Under the pieces are notes generated by a model. That model saw only the letters and a list, made by a program, of their open reading frames with translations. It was not told the origin of the DNA and searched no databases. Position numbers and translations under genes: made by a program. Below, one piece after another: positions 1 through 10,010 of a stretch of 64,000 nucleotides of DNA; within the stretch, counting starts at the first letter, position 1, and every line of letters starts with the position of its first letter. The stretch comes from Sphagnum compactum (Eukaryota; Bryophyta; Sphagnopsida; Sphagnales): contig OZ234495.1 in the NCBI GenBank assembly GCA_965153455.1, positions 10,722,875 to 10,786,874 on the forward strand, written 5' to 3'.

Positions 1-990
1 GTTGCAAAGAAGATGATGATGGCACCGTTGTCATCCTCTTTTGTTGCTTTGAAGGCACGAGAAAATGACAAGGACTAGCTGCGTTGTTCATCGTCATTAT
101 GTTGCGGTCTTGCTGTTGTGAAAAAGACAATGACAATGTTGTTGTCATCTTTTTTTTTCTTTTTTTTTTGTTATGAAAAAGACGATGACAACACCATTGT
201 CGTCCTCTTTTATTGCTTTGCAAGTGTGAGAAATGACAACGAGCAGTGTAGCTGTTCATCATCATTATGTTGTCATCCTACTACAAAGAAGAAAACGACG
301 ACGAAATTGTCGTCATCTTCTTTTTTTTTCCTTTTTTTTAGGTGTGAAGAAGGTGACGATGGCATCGTCGTCGTGTCATCATCGACCTCTTATGTAACTT
401 TGCAAGTGCGAGAAAATGACAACAAGTAGTAACCTTGCTCATCATCATTATGTTGTGGTCCTATAGCAAAGAAAAAGAAGACAACGACAGTACTGTCATT
501 GTCTTCTTCTTTTTTCTATTTTTTTTTTGCTACAAAGAAGACGAGGACAACACCATCATTGTGTCATTGTCATCCTCTTATGTTTCTTTCTAGGCACAAG
601 CAACGTTGTTGTTAATCATCATTATGTTGTGGTCCTGTTGTTGCAAAGAACATGACGACGGTGCCATCGCCATCTTCCTCTTTTTTTCTTTTTTTTTGTT
701 AGGAAGAAGATGACAACGACACTATCTTCGTGCCATCGTCATCCTCTTATGTTGATTTGCAAGCGCAAGAAAATGACGACGATCAACGTTCCTGCTCGTC
801 ATCATTATGTTGTGGTCTTGTTGTGAAAAAGATGATGATAGTGTTGTCATCGTTTTTTTATTTTTTTATTTTTTTATTTTGATGTGAAAAAGACAACAAT
901 GGCACTATCGTCATGTTGTCATCATCTTTTTATGTTGCTTTGGAGGCACAAGAAAATGACAACACTACTCATCATCATTTTGTTGTGGAA
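1..990. repeat. Degenerate ~176-bp tandem (satellite-like) array
   Basis: The block TCATCATTATGTTG recurs near 91, 259, 441, 617, 799 and 971, spacings of about 167-182 bp. Each unit holds GAC/GAT-rich trinucleotide runs, a T-run of 8-12 bases and a conserved part ending in GAGAAAATGAC. About five and a half diverged copies are visible, and the array begins at the window edge. Short open frames across it (for example 118-429) are low-complexity by-products. Confidence 0.85.
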
Positions 991-1341
991 ATAATGTTCG
1001 TCATTCTTTTGTTCTCCATAATGACAAATAGCAATAGCATGGTCTTATAGGGAGCAAAAGAACACCATGTAATAACAATAAACAATAATGTTTAGGGTTT
1101 TCTTTTTGCAACTATGAACCAAGGGTGACGACAATGAGTGCTACTACATTCATCGTCATCTTTTTTTTTCACTTACTGCCTGGAGAGAGTGGCTACACTC
1201 CTAGTGGTCTTTTGCTTTGCAACTGCTACAAAGCTCGTGGTTGTATTCTTCTTGTTTTTTATTATAGTTGATGGTAGTCCTCTTCTTATCTATTACTACA
1301 AATGAAAGAGTGGAAAATGAACCAGGAACTAAAATAATATT
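991..1341. other. Non-coding stretch after the satellite array
   Basis: No gene or clear repeat unit is visible. It contains a single telomere-like motif (TTTAGGGTTT) near 1090 and T-runs. Confidence 0.5.
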
Positions 1342-1821
1342 GTGTTGTTTGTGTTGGTAGAAGCAAAGAATGACGGAGCAAATCAACTAGTTTCAATAGA
1401 AGTTATAGATGGCATGGGAGGTGTCATGAATAAAAGACATTTGGAGGCTGGGGTGATGGGACAACAAATGAGTGTTGAAAATGTGGTTCCATTCATTCCA
1501 AATGAAATTGTTGAGGAGGAGCAAGTGGAAGCTGGTGAAGATGTTGGGGAAACATCTAAAGGAGATGTGGATCAAATTGAGATGGATTTGGAGAAAAAAA
1601 ATTTAATGATAGAGGACCAAGAAAATGTAATTCTTATTGTTCCATTGTCGGAGCAAGAGAATGTTGATCCTCATGCACATATTGATGGAGGTGACATAGC
1701 CATGGAACTTCACTTAACCCTAAACTATTACCCCACCCATCCTCTCAAGTGGAGAGGATGGGTGGGGTTTTTTTTTTGTCAAATTTGTGATTACAATATT
1801 TTCCTTGATTGTGGTCCTTAA
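1342..1821 (+). CDS. Hypothetical acidic ORF, possibly a transposon-gene exon
   Basis: A 159-codon open frame is rich in Glu, Asp and Val in its first 130 codons (for example EIVEEEQVEAGEDVGETS). It then runs into a hairpin and T-run, where coding character disappears, so the true coding part probably ends before about 1725. The composition looks more like a real acidic low-complexity segment than chance. The decayed zinc-finger frame starting near 2135 is on the same strand and could belong to the same element. No family is recognised and no splice junction can be fixed. Confidence 0.22.
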   Translation: MLFVLVEAKNDGANQLVSIEVIDGMGGVMNKRHLEAGVMGQQMSVENVVPFIPNEIVEEEQVEAGEDVGETSKGDVDQIEMDLEKKNLMIEDQENVILIVPLSEQENVDPHAHIDGGDIAMELHLTLNYYPTHPLKWRGWVGFFFCQICDYNIFLDCGP

Positions 1822-1885
1822 ACCTCTGCCTACCCCACCTTCCTTCTTCATGTGAAGTGGGTGGGGCATTTTTTTCGTCTAAATT
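1725..1885. repeat. Two successive GC-rich hairpins, each followed by a T-run
   Basis: A perfect 16-bp stem (arms 1731-1746 and 1752-1767, loop of 5) starting CCCCACCCATCC is followed by nine or ten T. About 100 bp on, an imperfect version with outer arms CCCCACC/GGTGGGG (1833-1866) is again followed by a T-run. Flanking words are shared (a TAAAC word before each stem, and GTC with AAATTTGT after each), so this is a two-copy tandem module of about 100 bp, not two unrelated hairpins. Confidence 0.75.
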
Positions 1886-2134
1886 TGTAGGCAATACCTT
1901 TAGGCTTTGTAGGTGATATTGTTATTTTTAGGGTTTGCTTCATTTTATGCAAATTTCAACATTGGAGTTTAACAATACCCTCATCTTGTGTTTTTTTCCT
2001 TTTATCTTTTTATGAAATACCCTCATCGTGTGTTATAATCTTCTATTTATCTATGTAATACCTTCATCATCAAGGGGATAATTTTCATCCAAAATATTAA
2101 GTTTCACATTAGGTTTTTTGTTTTTACTTTTTAA

Positions 2135-3005
2135 TTTTAGATGTGGTTGCCCTTCCCCTAGTTGCCATAAGAAGTGTCCATTGGGCAAGGGATGAGCCCA
2201 AATTTGCTCATAGGGGTGATGGGTGCGATGCATCCTATACAACCAAGTATAATTTGGTATGGCATTTGTGGGCATGCCACAATGTGACCATGAACCAAGC
2301 AAGCTTGGATGCCCATCTACTCGAAAAAAGGGCCCGATGCATTAAGATTACGTAGCCATGAATGCGCAAATCTTGAACAACCTTTTGGCCTAGTTCCAAC
2401 GTAATGAGCAAAAAGCAATTGCTAGGGCTAGAAAACACACAAACTAGAGTGGGATAGGCTCCAAGTTGATTTGCAATACACACCTAAGGTTCCTAAGCCC
2501 GCAATTGTTAAACTAGCTTCTAGCCACATTTTTCAGCTTCTTGGCATGACTACATGGGGTGTGGGGGCCATCCCCTTCAACATGCAGGCCAAGTTGGAAT
2601 GCGATGAGGACCTTGCACTTATGATTCAAATGACTCGAGCTGGGTATGCAAAGGCCTTCAAAGGTGCCTAGATAGAACACGACTAGAAGTTTGCATCGGA
2701 TAAGACAGTTCGACGTAAGGAAATTGGCCTCCTTACGCAATACCATGAATAAAAAACGATTCATGGTCGGTAAGTTTCTAGTAATGCCATACTCAATTTT
2801 ATTTGAATTATAAGTTTTAGGTTTCATATGCAATATTTATTGTATTGTGTTATTTGTTGTAGGGTTCGAGGCACCATTAGGGAGGTGTTTGTGGCTGATG
2901 TTATGGATGCAACATTAGCCAATCGCTAGGTGGCATGCCCATGTGCAAAGGCTGGATTAGCACGCTACATGAGGGCCAATGGGATCCCATCCCCTTTTTG
3001 TAATG
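2135..3005 (+). pseudogene. Decayed C2H2 zinc-finger gene, probably transposon-carried
   Basis: Around 2205-2290 one frame reads a C2H2-like finger (GCDASYTTKYNLVWHLWACH). Coding-like blocks follow in shifting frames: a segment like MNAQILNN and FQRNEQKAIARARK at about 2360-2440, and VRGTIREVFVADVMDATLANR at 2863-2925, which ends at a TAG where Trp would fit. The frame then continues CPCAKAGLARYMRANG. A donor (G|GTAAGTTT near 2770) and an acceptor (TTGTTGTAG near 2861) could bound a ~92-bp intron. Several stops and frame changes show decay. Assignment to a repeat-borne zinc-finger family is from general resemblance only; no enzyme domain is visible. Confidence 0.45.
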
Positions 3006-3349
3006 ATATAAATAACCCATAGTTTATACCAATTTTGATTAAGGTGTTGTTTTGGTCATCAAGATTTAAGGTAGTAATTTATTTTTGAAGCAACCATTAT
3101 GACATGTTCCCCGTTTTAGGGTGGGGTTGTTTTGGACTTGGTCATTTTTTGCACATTTTTGTAACACATGTCATCCATGTTTTTTTGTTTAAAGTTTTTT
3201 TCTTTCATTTTACATCATCTCGTGTTAATAGTTATAAATACATTATCATATATTCTTATATGTATGTTGATGAAATTATCAAAAAATTGATTCTAATCTT
3301 GTATTCAAACCAAAAAATTGTCTTTACTCCCAAAAATAAGTTCAAACCT
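3006..3349. other. AT-rich spacer
   Basis: No gene or repeat unit recognised. The short open frame at 3104-3373 has low-complexity Phe/Ile content and runs into the tandem array, so it is not credible. Confidence 0.5.
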
Positions 3350-4350
3350 AGAAGGAAAGCAATACCCTCTTAAAGGTACTTTGTAAACACCATGAATTGA
3401 ATTATTTTGGTCCAAGCTATTAGAGGGGTATTGCTTATGCCCAGAATTATTCAATGCACATGCAATACACATTTTAGGGTATATTAGAAATCCTTTGGCT
3501 CCATAACATATCTAGGGATTCTTGGAGGGGTATTGCATAACCCTACCAAATCCTAACAAGAAACCAATACCCTAATTGGGGTAATCTACAAACACCATGG
3601 GCTCTTGGAAGGGTATTGCATTGCCCAAACAAAACTTAGAAGGAATGCAATACCTTCATGAGGGTAATCTATAAACACTATGGATTGATTGTATTGGTTC
3701 GGGCTATTGGAGGGGTATTGCTGGTGCCCATAATTATTCAATACATGTACAATAACTTTTTCAGGGAATATAGAAAATTGTTTAGGTTCCATCATATATT
3801 TATTGAAACCTAGAGGGGTATTGCATAGCCATACCAAAACTTAAAATGAAAGCATTACCCTATTTGGGGTAATCTATAAACACCATGGGCTTTTGGAGGG
3901 GTATTGCATTACCCAAACAAAACTTAGAAGGAATGCAATACCCTCATAAGAGATCTATAAACACTATGGATTGAATTATATTGGTGTAGGCTATTGGAGG
4001 GGTATTGTTTATGTCCAAAATTACTCAATGCATGTGCAATACCTCTATTAGGGTATATCAAAAATTGTTTAGGTTCCATCACATATATATTGAAACTTGG
4101 AAGGGTATTACATAGTTAGACCAAAACCTAGAAGGAAAACAATACCTATTTGGGGTAATCTATAAACACCATGGGCTCAATTATTTTGGTTTGGGTTATT
4201 GGAGGGGTACTCCTCATGCCCATAACAATTTAATTCACATGCACTACCCCTCTCAAGGTATCCCATAAACCTTTGGGTTCCATAACATATCTTTTGGAAT
4301 TTGTAAGGGTATTGCATAGCCCTAACAAAACCTAGAAGGCAAGCAATACC
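3350..4350. repeat. ~287-bp tandem repeat, about 3.4 copies
   Basis: AACACCATGG occurs at 3591, 3879 and 4165 (spacings 288 and 286). The companion word AACACTATGGATTGA occurs near 3673 and 3960, with a diverged copy near 3386, again ~287 apart. Within each unit the sub-motif AGGGGTATTGCAT recurs two to three times, so the unit itself probably grew from a shorter ancestral repeat. No coding frame persists. Confidence 0.85.
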
Positions 4351-4740
4351 CACATCATTTTACAGTAATATCATAAACCATGAATTTTTTTATAAAACAA
4401 TTTATTTATTCCATGTTTATTATATGATGTCAAACATATTGATTCAAGAATTTTTCTAGAAATCATCAACCCATTGAAGGCATTGACAATGCCATGGTTA
4501 GTGCATGTAAAATTGAATGTGCAATACCAATTTAGAGAGTTTTTGAAAACCCAAATTTGGGTCAAATCATGTAATTTTTTTAAATTATTTTTGTTGTGGT
4601 TTTCCTTGAGTACTTATTGATATGCAATGACCTCATGAAAACTAAAAATTTAAACATGTAAAGTGAAATGTAGGCAAGTTTTAAAACCTTTCAAAATCAT
4701 TCACTCAGTCAATTGACTCAAAATCAAGACATTATCACAC
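4351..4740. other. AT-rich spacer
   Basis: Nothing recognisable. The minus-strand open frame 4371-4565 shows no conserved pattern. Confidence 0.4.
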
Positions 4741-5005
4741 CATGGGAGTCAAGGGTCCTGAGAGTGGGGGCAAGAATCCGTGTGGGAATTGAAGGGTTTT
4801 GAAAGTGTAAGCGAGAGTCCGTGCGGGAGTCTAGGGTCTCGGGAGTGAGGTCGAAAGTTCATGCGAGGGTCAAAGGGTCATGGAATCGTAGGCGGGAGTC
4901 GAATTGTCTCAAAATTACAAACGGGAATTTGCGCGCGATCTTGGGACCTTCAATTCCCGTGCGGACTCCCACCCCACTCTTGGGACCCTTGACTTTTAGC
5001 TTGCG
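4741..5005. repeat. Imperfect long inverted repeat
   Basis: The reverse complement of about 4948-5000 (starting near CCTTCAATTCCCGTGCGGAC) matches 4743-4795 over about 50 bp with scattered mismatches. The interior holds further degenerate GGGAGTC / GACTCCC words in both directions. It could fold as a long hairpin of about 260 bp. No flanking target duplication was identified, so a foldback transposon is possible but unproven. Confidence 0.6.
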
Positions 5006-5495
5006 CGCGCCCCTTAACTCCCACACGGACTTTCGTTCACACTCCCATGACCTTCATTGCTTGCGCAAATTGTCACCTATACATGTGGCATGATTATATG
5101 TGTCAATGCCATACATTAGTTGCAAAGTTACTTTCAATGACTTTCATGCAAGTTGCCCACAAAGTCAAAATACATTGACCATAATCACATATATAAGGCA
5201 TATTCAAACCATATAAAGGTCCATTTTGTAATTAATATGCAACTTACACAAAGCTTGTGAATTTGTGATGTGGCATTTTACTTTTAAATGTTTTGTATTT
5301 CCATGGAATAGATGTAGCATAGTTGCACATCAATTGCATTGCACATTTAATTGAAAGGTAATAAGGTTTCTATGGACATGATTTCTTGTAATGAAAAATT
5401 TACATTAAAGAAGTGTTGCGTTTTGGAGTTTTTATTTTAAAAAGATGAAATGACATAGTGTGGAAGGATTGTGTCCAAATTACTTGTCCAAATTA
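5006..5495. other. Spacer
   Basis: AT-rich; nothing recognisable on either strand. Confidence 0.4.
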
Positions 5496-5499
5496 AATG

Positions 5500-6200
5500 T
5501 ATAACTTGGTATTCATTCGTGTAGGTACCTTGAAAGGCTTAATGATTCCTATTAATCCAAATTATCCAAAGTGTAACCTTTGTGAACACTACCCATACTT
5601 GCTCAAGAAATCTTTTTGCTTCTTTGGAAGCCACACACCTAATGTGCATTATTCCATGAAAAAGCCTTTCCATGATCCAATTGCTAGAGGTTGTGTTTTG
5701 ATCATGTTCAAAATTGTGATGGCCCAAGTCCATGTTGCCTTTACTTGTGGACATAGAATGAAATGATGTTTGAGCATCTTTGGAACACCTAGGTCACAAC
5801 ATGGGAAAGACAAATCAATCTATAGGCTAATTGCAATTTTCAACTCATGTATTGCCACCACATTATGAATAATTGACCAAATAAAGTAGCCCTCTTTTCT
5901 GGATTTTGTTGCATCCCAAACCTCTTAATTAGGCACAAAGGAAGGTCTTATTACATCCTTCCACTCATAAATAATGCTTTTCATCAAGTTATGATGTCAA
6001 TTCATCAACTTTCGACCAACTTTGCCAGTGTAGTATAAAAGGATAGCCTTCTTTAACCATCTCCATGCAGAAAAATCAAATGTGAAATAATTTAAAGCAC
6101 CTTCATACATCAATAACTTTTCCTTGTAAGGCCTTGATCTTGTCAAATTGATCATTCTAGCATGTTTGAATGGTAAATGTTTCAGCTCCCACATCCCCTT
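5500..6200 (-). pseudogene. Decayed LINE ORF2 tail (zf-RVT-like region)
   Basis: Reading the minus strand from about 6194 gives a Trp-rich segment (FSAWRWLKKAILLYYTGKVGRKL). After frame changes comes TWTWAITILNMIK, then LGVWLPKKQKDFL, then a segment near LWIIWINRN at about 5545. This order resembles the region after the reverse transcriptase of plant LINE-type elements, where a degenerate zinc-knuckle segment ends in an 'iW..RN' block. Many stops and shifts make it clearly non-functional. Identification is from pattern memory. Confidence 0.5.
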
Positions 6201-7125
6201 GATTGCAATATGACAATCTACACATGTTCAAGTTGGAAATCTCCTTGCACCTCTAACCATGCTAGGAAGTCCTTCCCAAATTTAAATCATGCATGTTGAA
6301 TTTTATAATTGTAATTTATCTTATTTTCAACATTAGTAGTAATAGAATGAATAATAATATTCACATGAGAAATAAAAGAAAAGATAAGAGGGGATAATAA
6401 AGAGAGGGTGTGAATTTCATTTTTTAATATATTGTAGGATCAAAAAAATTAATATTTGTCTTATTTTTAGAACTATTACTATTGATAATAATAATAAGAA
6501 TCACATGATACATCATCACATGGGTTTATTAAAGTGTCACCTTATTTTAGACTCAAATGATAACTATCTTTTTAGCGATTCAATTAAAATGAAAAAAATG
6601 GAAAATTCATCATTTAAGTGTGATAAGGCAACATGGTTGCACATTCTTTTTGCTTGGTTTAACCTCAAGTGTGTTCACCTTATGCTTGTGATTTGTGAAT
6701 GACCCCATTCTATACAGGTTGAATGTACAATAATAATTATAAATTCAATAATATGTATAACTATCACCATCACTTGCAAGGTTGCCATGAACCCCAACCA
6801 TTTGACCTATCAATGTTGTTTTCCATGGTGTAATTGATAGTACAATCATTAACATGATTTTGAATTCCTCTCAAGTTTTTGTGCAATAAGAAAGTAGTTA
6901 CCATACCTATGATTAATGTTCACCTTGCTAGCTTTCTCAAGAATTGAACCCCACACATGTGCACCATATGGAACAATCATAAATAAATAAATAAAGGAAA
7001 AACACTTGACAAAGGAATAATAGAAGAAAAAAGAAAGGACCGAAGTTTAAATAAAAGACCACACCCGAAAATGCAAAACGCACAACGGGGAGCTTAAAAA
7101 AAAGAAAACATGAAACTTAAGACCT
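6201..7125. other. Spacer, AT-rich
   Basis: No gene recognised. Frames such as 6505-6702 (+) lack any familiar motif. It separates two minus-strand LINE fragments and may itself be eroded element sequence. Confidence 0.4.
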
Positions 7126-7129
7126 AAAC

Positions 7130-8965
7130 CCATCATTAGTAGCACGAAGCAAGTTGTGCAAGGAAATGGGCCCAAAACTTGGAAAGACACCAAACCTAAA
7201 AAAAGCTTCTCTTGCTACCACAATGGCCGATGCAAAATAGCGATAGCCTAAATTTTCTAAAGAACCACTAACACCCTCTGCTTATAAAATGAACGTATAA
7301 TCGAAAGAAGAGGACCTCTTGAACCCTTCGCTGACCATGCCATGTTGGCACATCGATGAAAGAAATCATCCACATGCTAGTGTAAACATCCAAATATTTT
7401 TATTACTAGAAAGATGAAATCATCTTCAAGGTGTCGATCATGATATGACACAATTTTTGTTTGAGCTACAATTGTTGCAACCATTCCCTAGGAAGAAGTG
7501 GTTCGTGAAACAAGAATCGCATGAGTTGGGTCAGCAATGATTATGTTTACCAAAATGTGAGTACCAACTACTGTAAACACAATATCCATTCGTCACCATG
7601 ATGATTGGAAAGATGGTGTTGGAAGAACATGTGTTTGCTCACGCAAAACATGCAACCCAACATCCCTAGCAATGAAGGTGAAAAAATCTCGAATTACATT
7701 ATGTGTGGTTGTGTTTTCTCCCCCATGAGCACAACGAAATAGGTGTATCCCTATTGGATTTATGGCTTAGTTGCATATGCATCGAGAAATACCACGAGTC
7801 GTGTGATGGGGGAGGCCCAATCTAGTGCGTAATGCTAAGGAAAAAATGTTAAAGGCCATCATAAAAGATGGGATGATTAGGTGGGTAGAAAGTCAAATAC
7901 CTAAGCTTAGGCCTACATAAGATCTCAGTTGAATGTGATGACAATTTAAAGACAACTCTAAGATGATGTTGGAAAATGACTACTCGTGCACGATATTTGA
8001 GATGCTCTATTAAAGATGATATGCTCCTCTTTCTAATAGCTACTCAAATGGTGGGTGGAAGTTTGAATAACTAGAGGAAAAAAAAAAAACTTTTTAAGAT
8101 GTTGAGTCTCTTTGGAAATATCAATTAACTAATCCAATCACTCGACTATTAATAGGTAGAAGGTCACAAGCTCACCTAAGGTGAACATGGAATGGAAATG
8201 GACTTGAATTGTTGGCCCTTAAAGCCCCCAAAAAAAATGGGCAACCGTCTTGCAAAGATTTGGATGCAATGATTGAGGCGACAAGCCCCCATCTCTTCAA
8301 ATACACTGTTGAGGTGATAACCTTTATAGAGACAAGACCTATCCCACCTCTAGAAATGGGAAGAAAGGCTTGTTGACAAACTAAGGGAACCTCTAAACAT
8401 TTCAAAGAACCTAGCCTTAAGAGTTTTTCAAATACGCGAATGAGGGTCAAATTAAAGGAGGGTAGTTGTCGTTGAAAATTTAGGAGTGGGGGGGAAAACC
8501 GAATAAGGTAATAAAGCTTTTGTGTGAAATAATGAATGAGAATCCCAAGCGCCATTTGCATATCCCCAATTTAGGAAGCACATCTATGTGTTGAACATCA
8601 TCATCCAAAGTGTCATGGAGAAAAAAGAAATGAAGCAAAACAACCTCAAAAAAACACCCAAAACTCTAATGCCCCTAGTAGGGGTATAAAAATTTGATGG
8701 AAGCGAAAACCTTGAAGGCAACCCCGAAGGAGACCAAAGAACACACTTGCGAGGTTGAACTACAAAGCCTACCAAATCTAACTAGGAAAAAAAATGATGG
8801 AAAATTTGAAAAACAACTAAAGCAAGCTTAACAATGTGAGTGTCATCTTCAATAAAATGAAACAAACAAAATGAAAAAAGGGCAACCAAATCATGAAATG
8901 CGCAAAAATGAACTAGGGCAAAAAAGGGCCACTCTATTGGGTTTTCATTGTGTCACAGTGAATTA
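7130..8965 (-). pseudogene. Decayed non-LTR retrotransposon reverse transcriptase and C-terminal region
   Basis: Minus-strand blocks occur in the expected order. A segment like FALVHFCAFHDLV is near 8940. The catalytic-box remnant EDDTHIVKLAL lies at about 8830-8850, where xxDD-type RT active sites sit. Then come GFVVQPRKCVLWSPSGLPS and TPTRGIRVLGVFL (8775-8640), LGDMQMALGIL (near 8570), LPISRGGIGLVS (near 8350), and a C-terminal part including REQTHVLPT, ADPTHA, EDDFIFLVIKIFGCLH and MAWSAKGSRGP (7700-7320). Blocks are split over several frames with stops, so the element is dead. Two visible open remnants are 8584-8775 and 8172-8561. Confidence 0.75.
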
Positions 8966-10010
8966 GCACTAGAGGGGACCTTGCATACTTACTCTTGGCT
9001 ATTGAAATCTTGAATTATTCAAATTGAGGCTAAATGACCCTTTAAATTATAAATAAATAAATATATAAATAAACAAAATCTATTATAGGTACTTATTTGC
9101 CACCATAGTTACATCTAGAAGGAAAAGGTTTTTAAGTTCATATTCCTTTTTGGATGAAGTGGAACATGAAAGTGTAGCTCATTCTTTATAAAATTGCGTT
9201 AGTTTTGAATTTACCTTCTGATGTTAGGGGCTTTATTTTGTGACCCTTTTTGCTTCTTTTCCATTGAATTGGCTTCGCACTTGCTGTACGATTGTCATCT
9301 ACCACGTGTAAAGTTCCACCACATTTTCATAAAAGATTATGATACCCACAGGTAGGAACTCTTTTAAAAACAAGAACTTCCCGCACCTTGTAGAGGCACT
9401 ATAACACTCTATAACATGACCTGCTGCAGGTTTAGAATGACTCATGAATGTGAAGTGAGACAAGTTGTATTCTTAATGAACCGATTTCAATTGATTGTGT
9501 ACATGAACACAAAATGGAAGCAATGATTGTGAAGTGCCATACCCCGTATCAACATCTTTGCAGGAATGGGACTCACAGCAAACACTTGAGAAAGGAATTG
9601 TGCTAGAGTTTACTACAATATTCTTCAGAAAACTACTGACTGCATATTTCAGATTTAGTGGAAGAAGATCAGATTAGGTCATGCAAGTGACATTGCCTTG
9701 CAGCTATCTACAGACACAATGCACCATAACTAACTTCTGAGGGATTCACATGCACACCTTCAATTCAAACGCAGCTTGCTCCCTCTTTCTTTTCCTCCAC
9801 TGTCTTGAGACGCAGGCCAGACAATTGGCATTCCTCAAAAGATGATGCAATATGCAGAACTGCAAAGCCTCAGTTCTTTAGCATCTTTGAACCAGTAGAA
9901 ATTGATGTTCCTGTTTGATAAATGAGCAGCACACAGAGTGACACATTGCAGTTATGTGGGCTTGTGTTTGAGAGACATGTTAGTTGAGTCAGCACAGTCA
10001 AAACCAAAAG
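8966..10010. other. Spacer and 3' flank of the MYND gene
   Basis: No further coding region is visible. The part nearest 10010 is presumably the 3' UTR of the minus-strand gene, but no single poly(A) signal stands out. Confidence 0.4.

Noticed and set aside
118-429. 103-codon open frame on the plus strand
   Set aside because: It is translation of the GAC/T-run satellite unit (Phe, Ser, Thr, Lys runs) with no conserved motif.
1731-1777. Bacterial-style intrinsic terminator
   Set aside because: The shape fits, but the window is nuclear plant DNA; it is described as a hairpin repeat instead.
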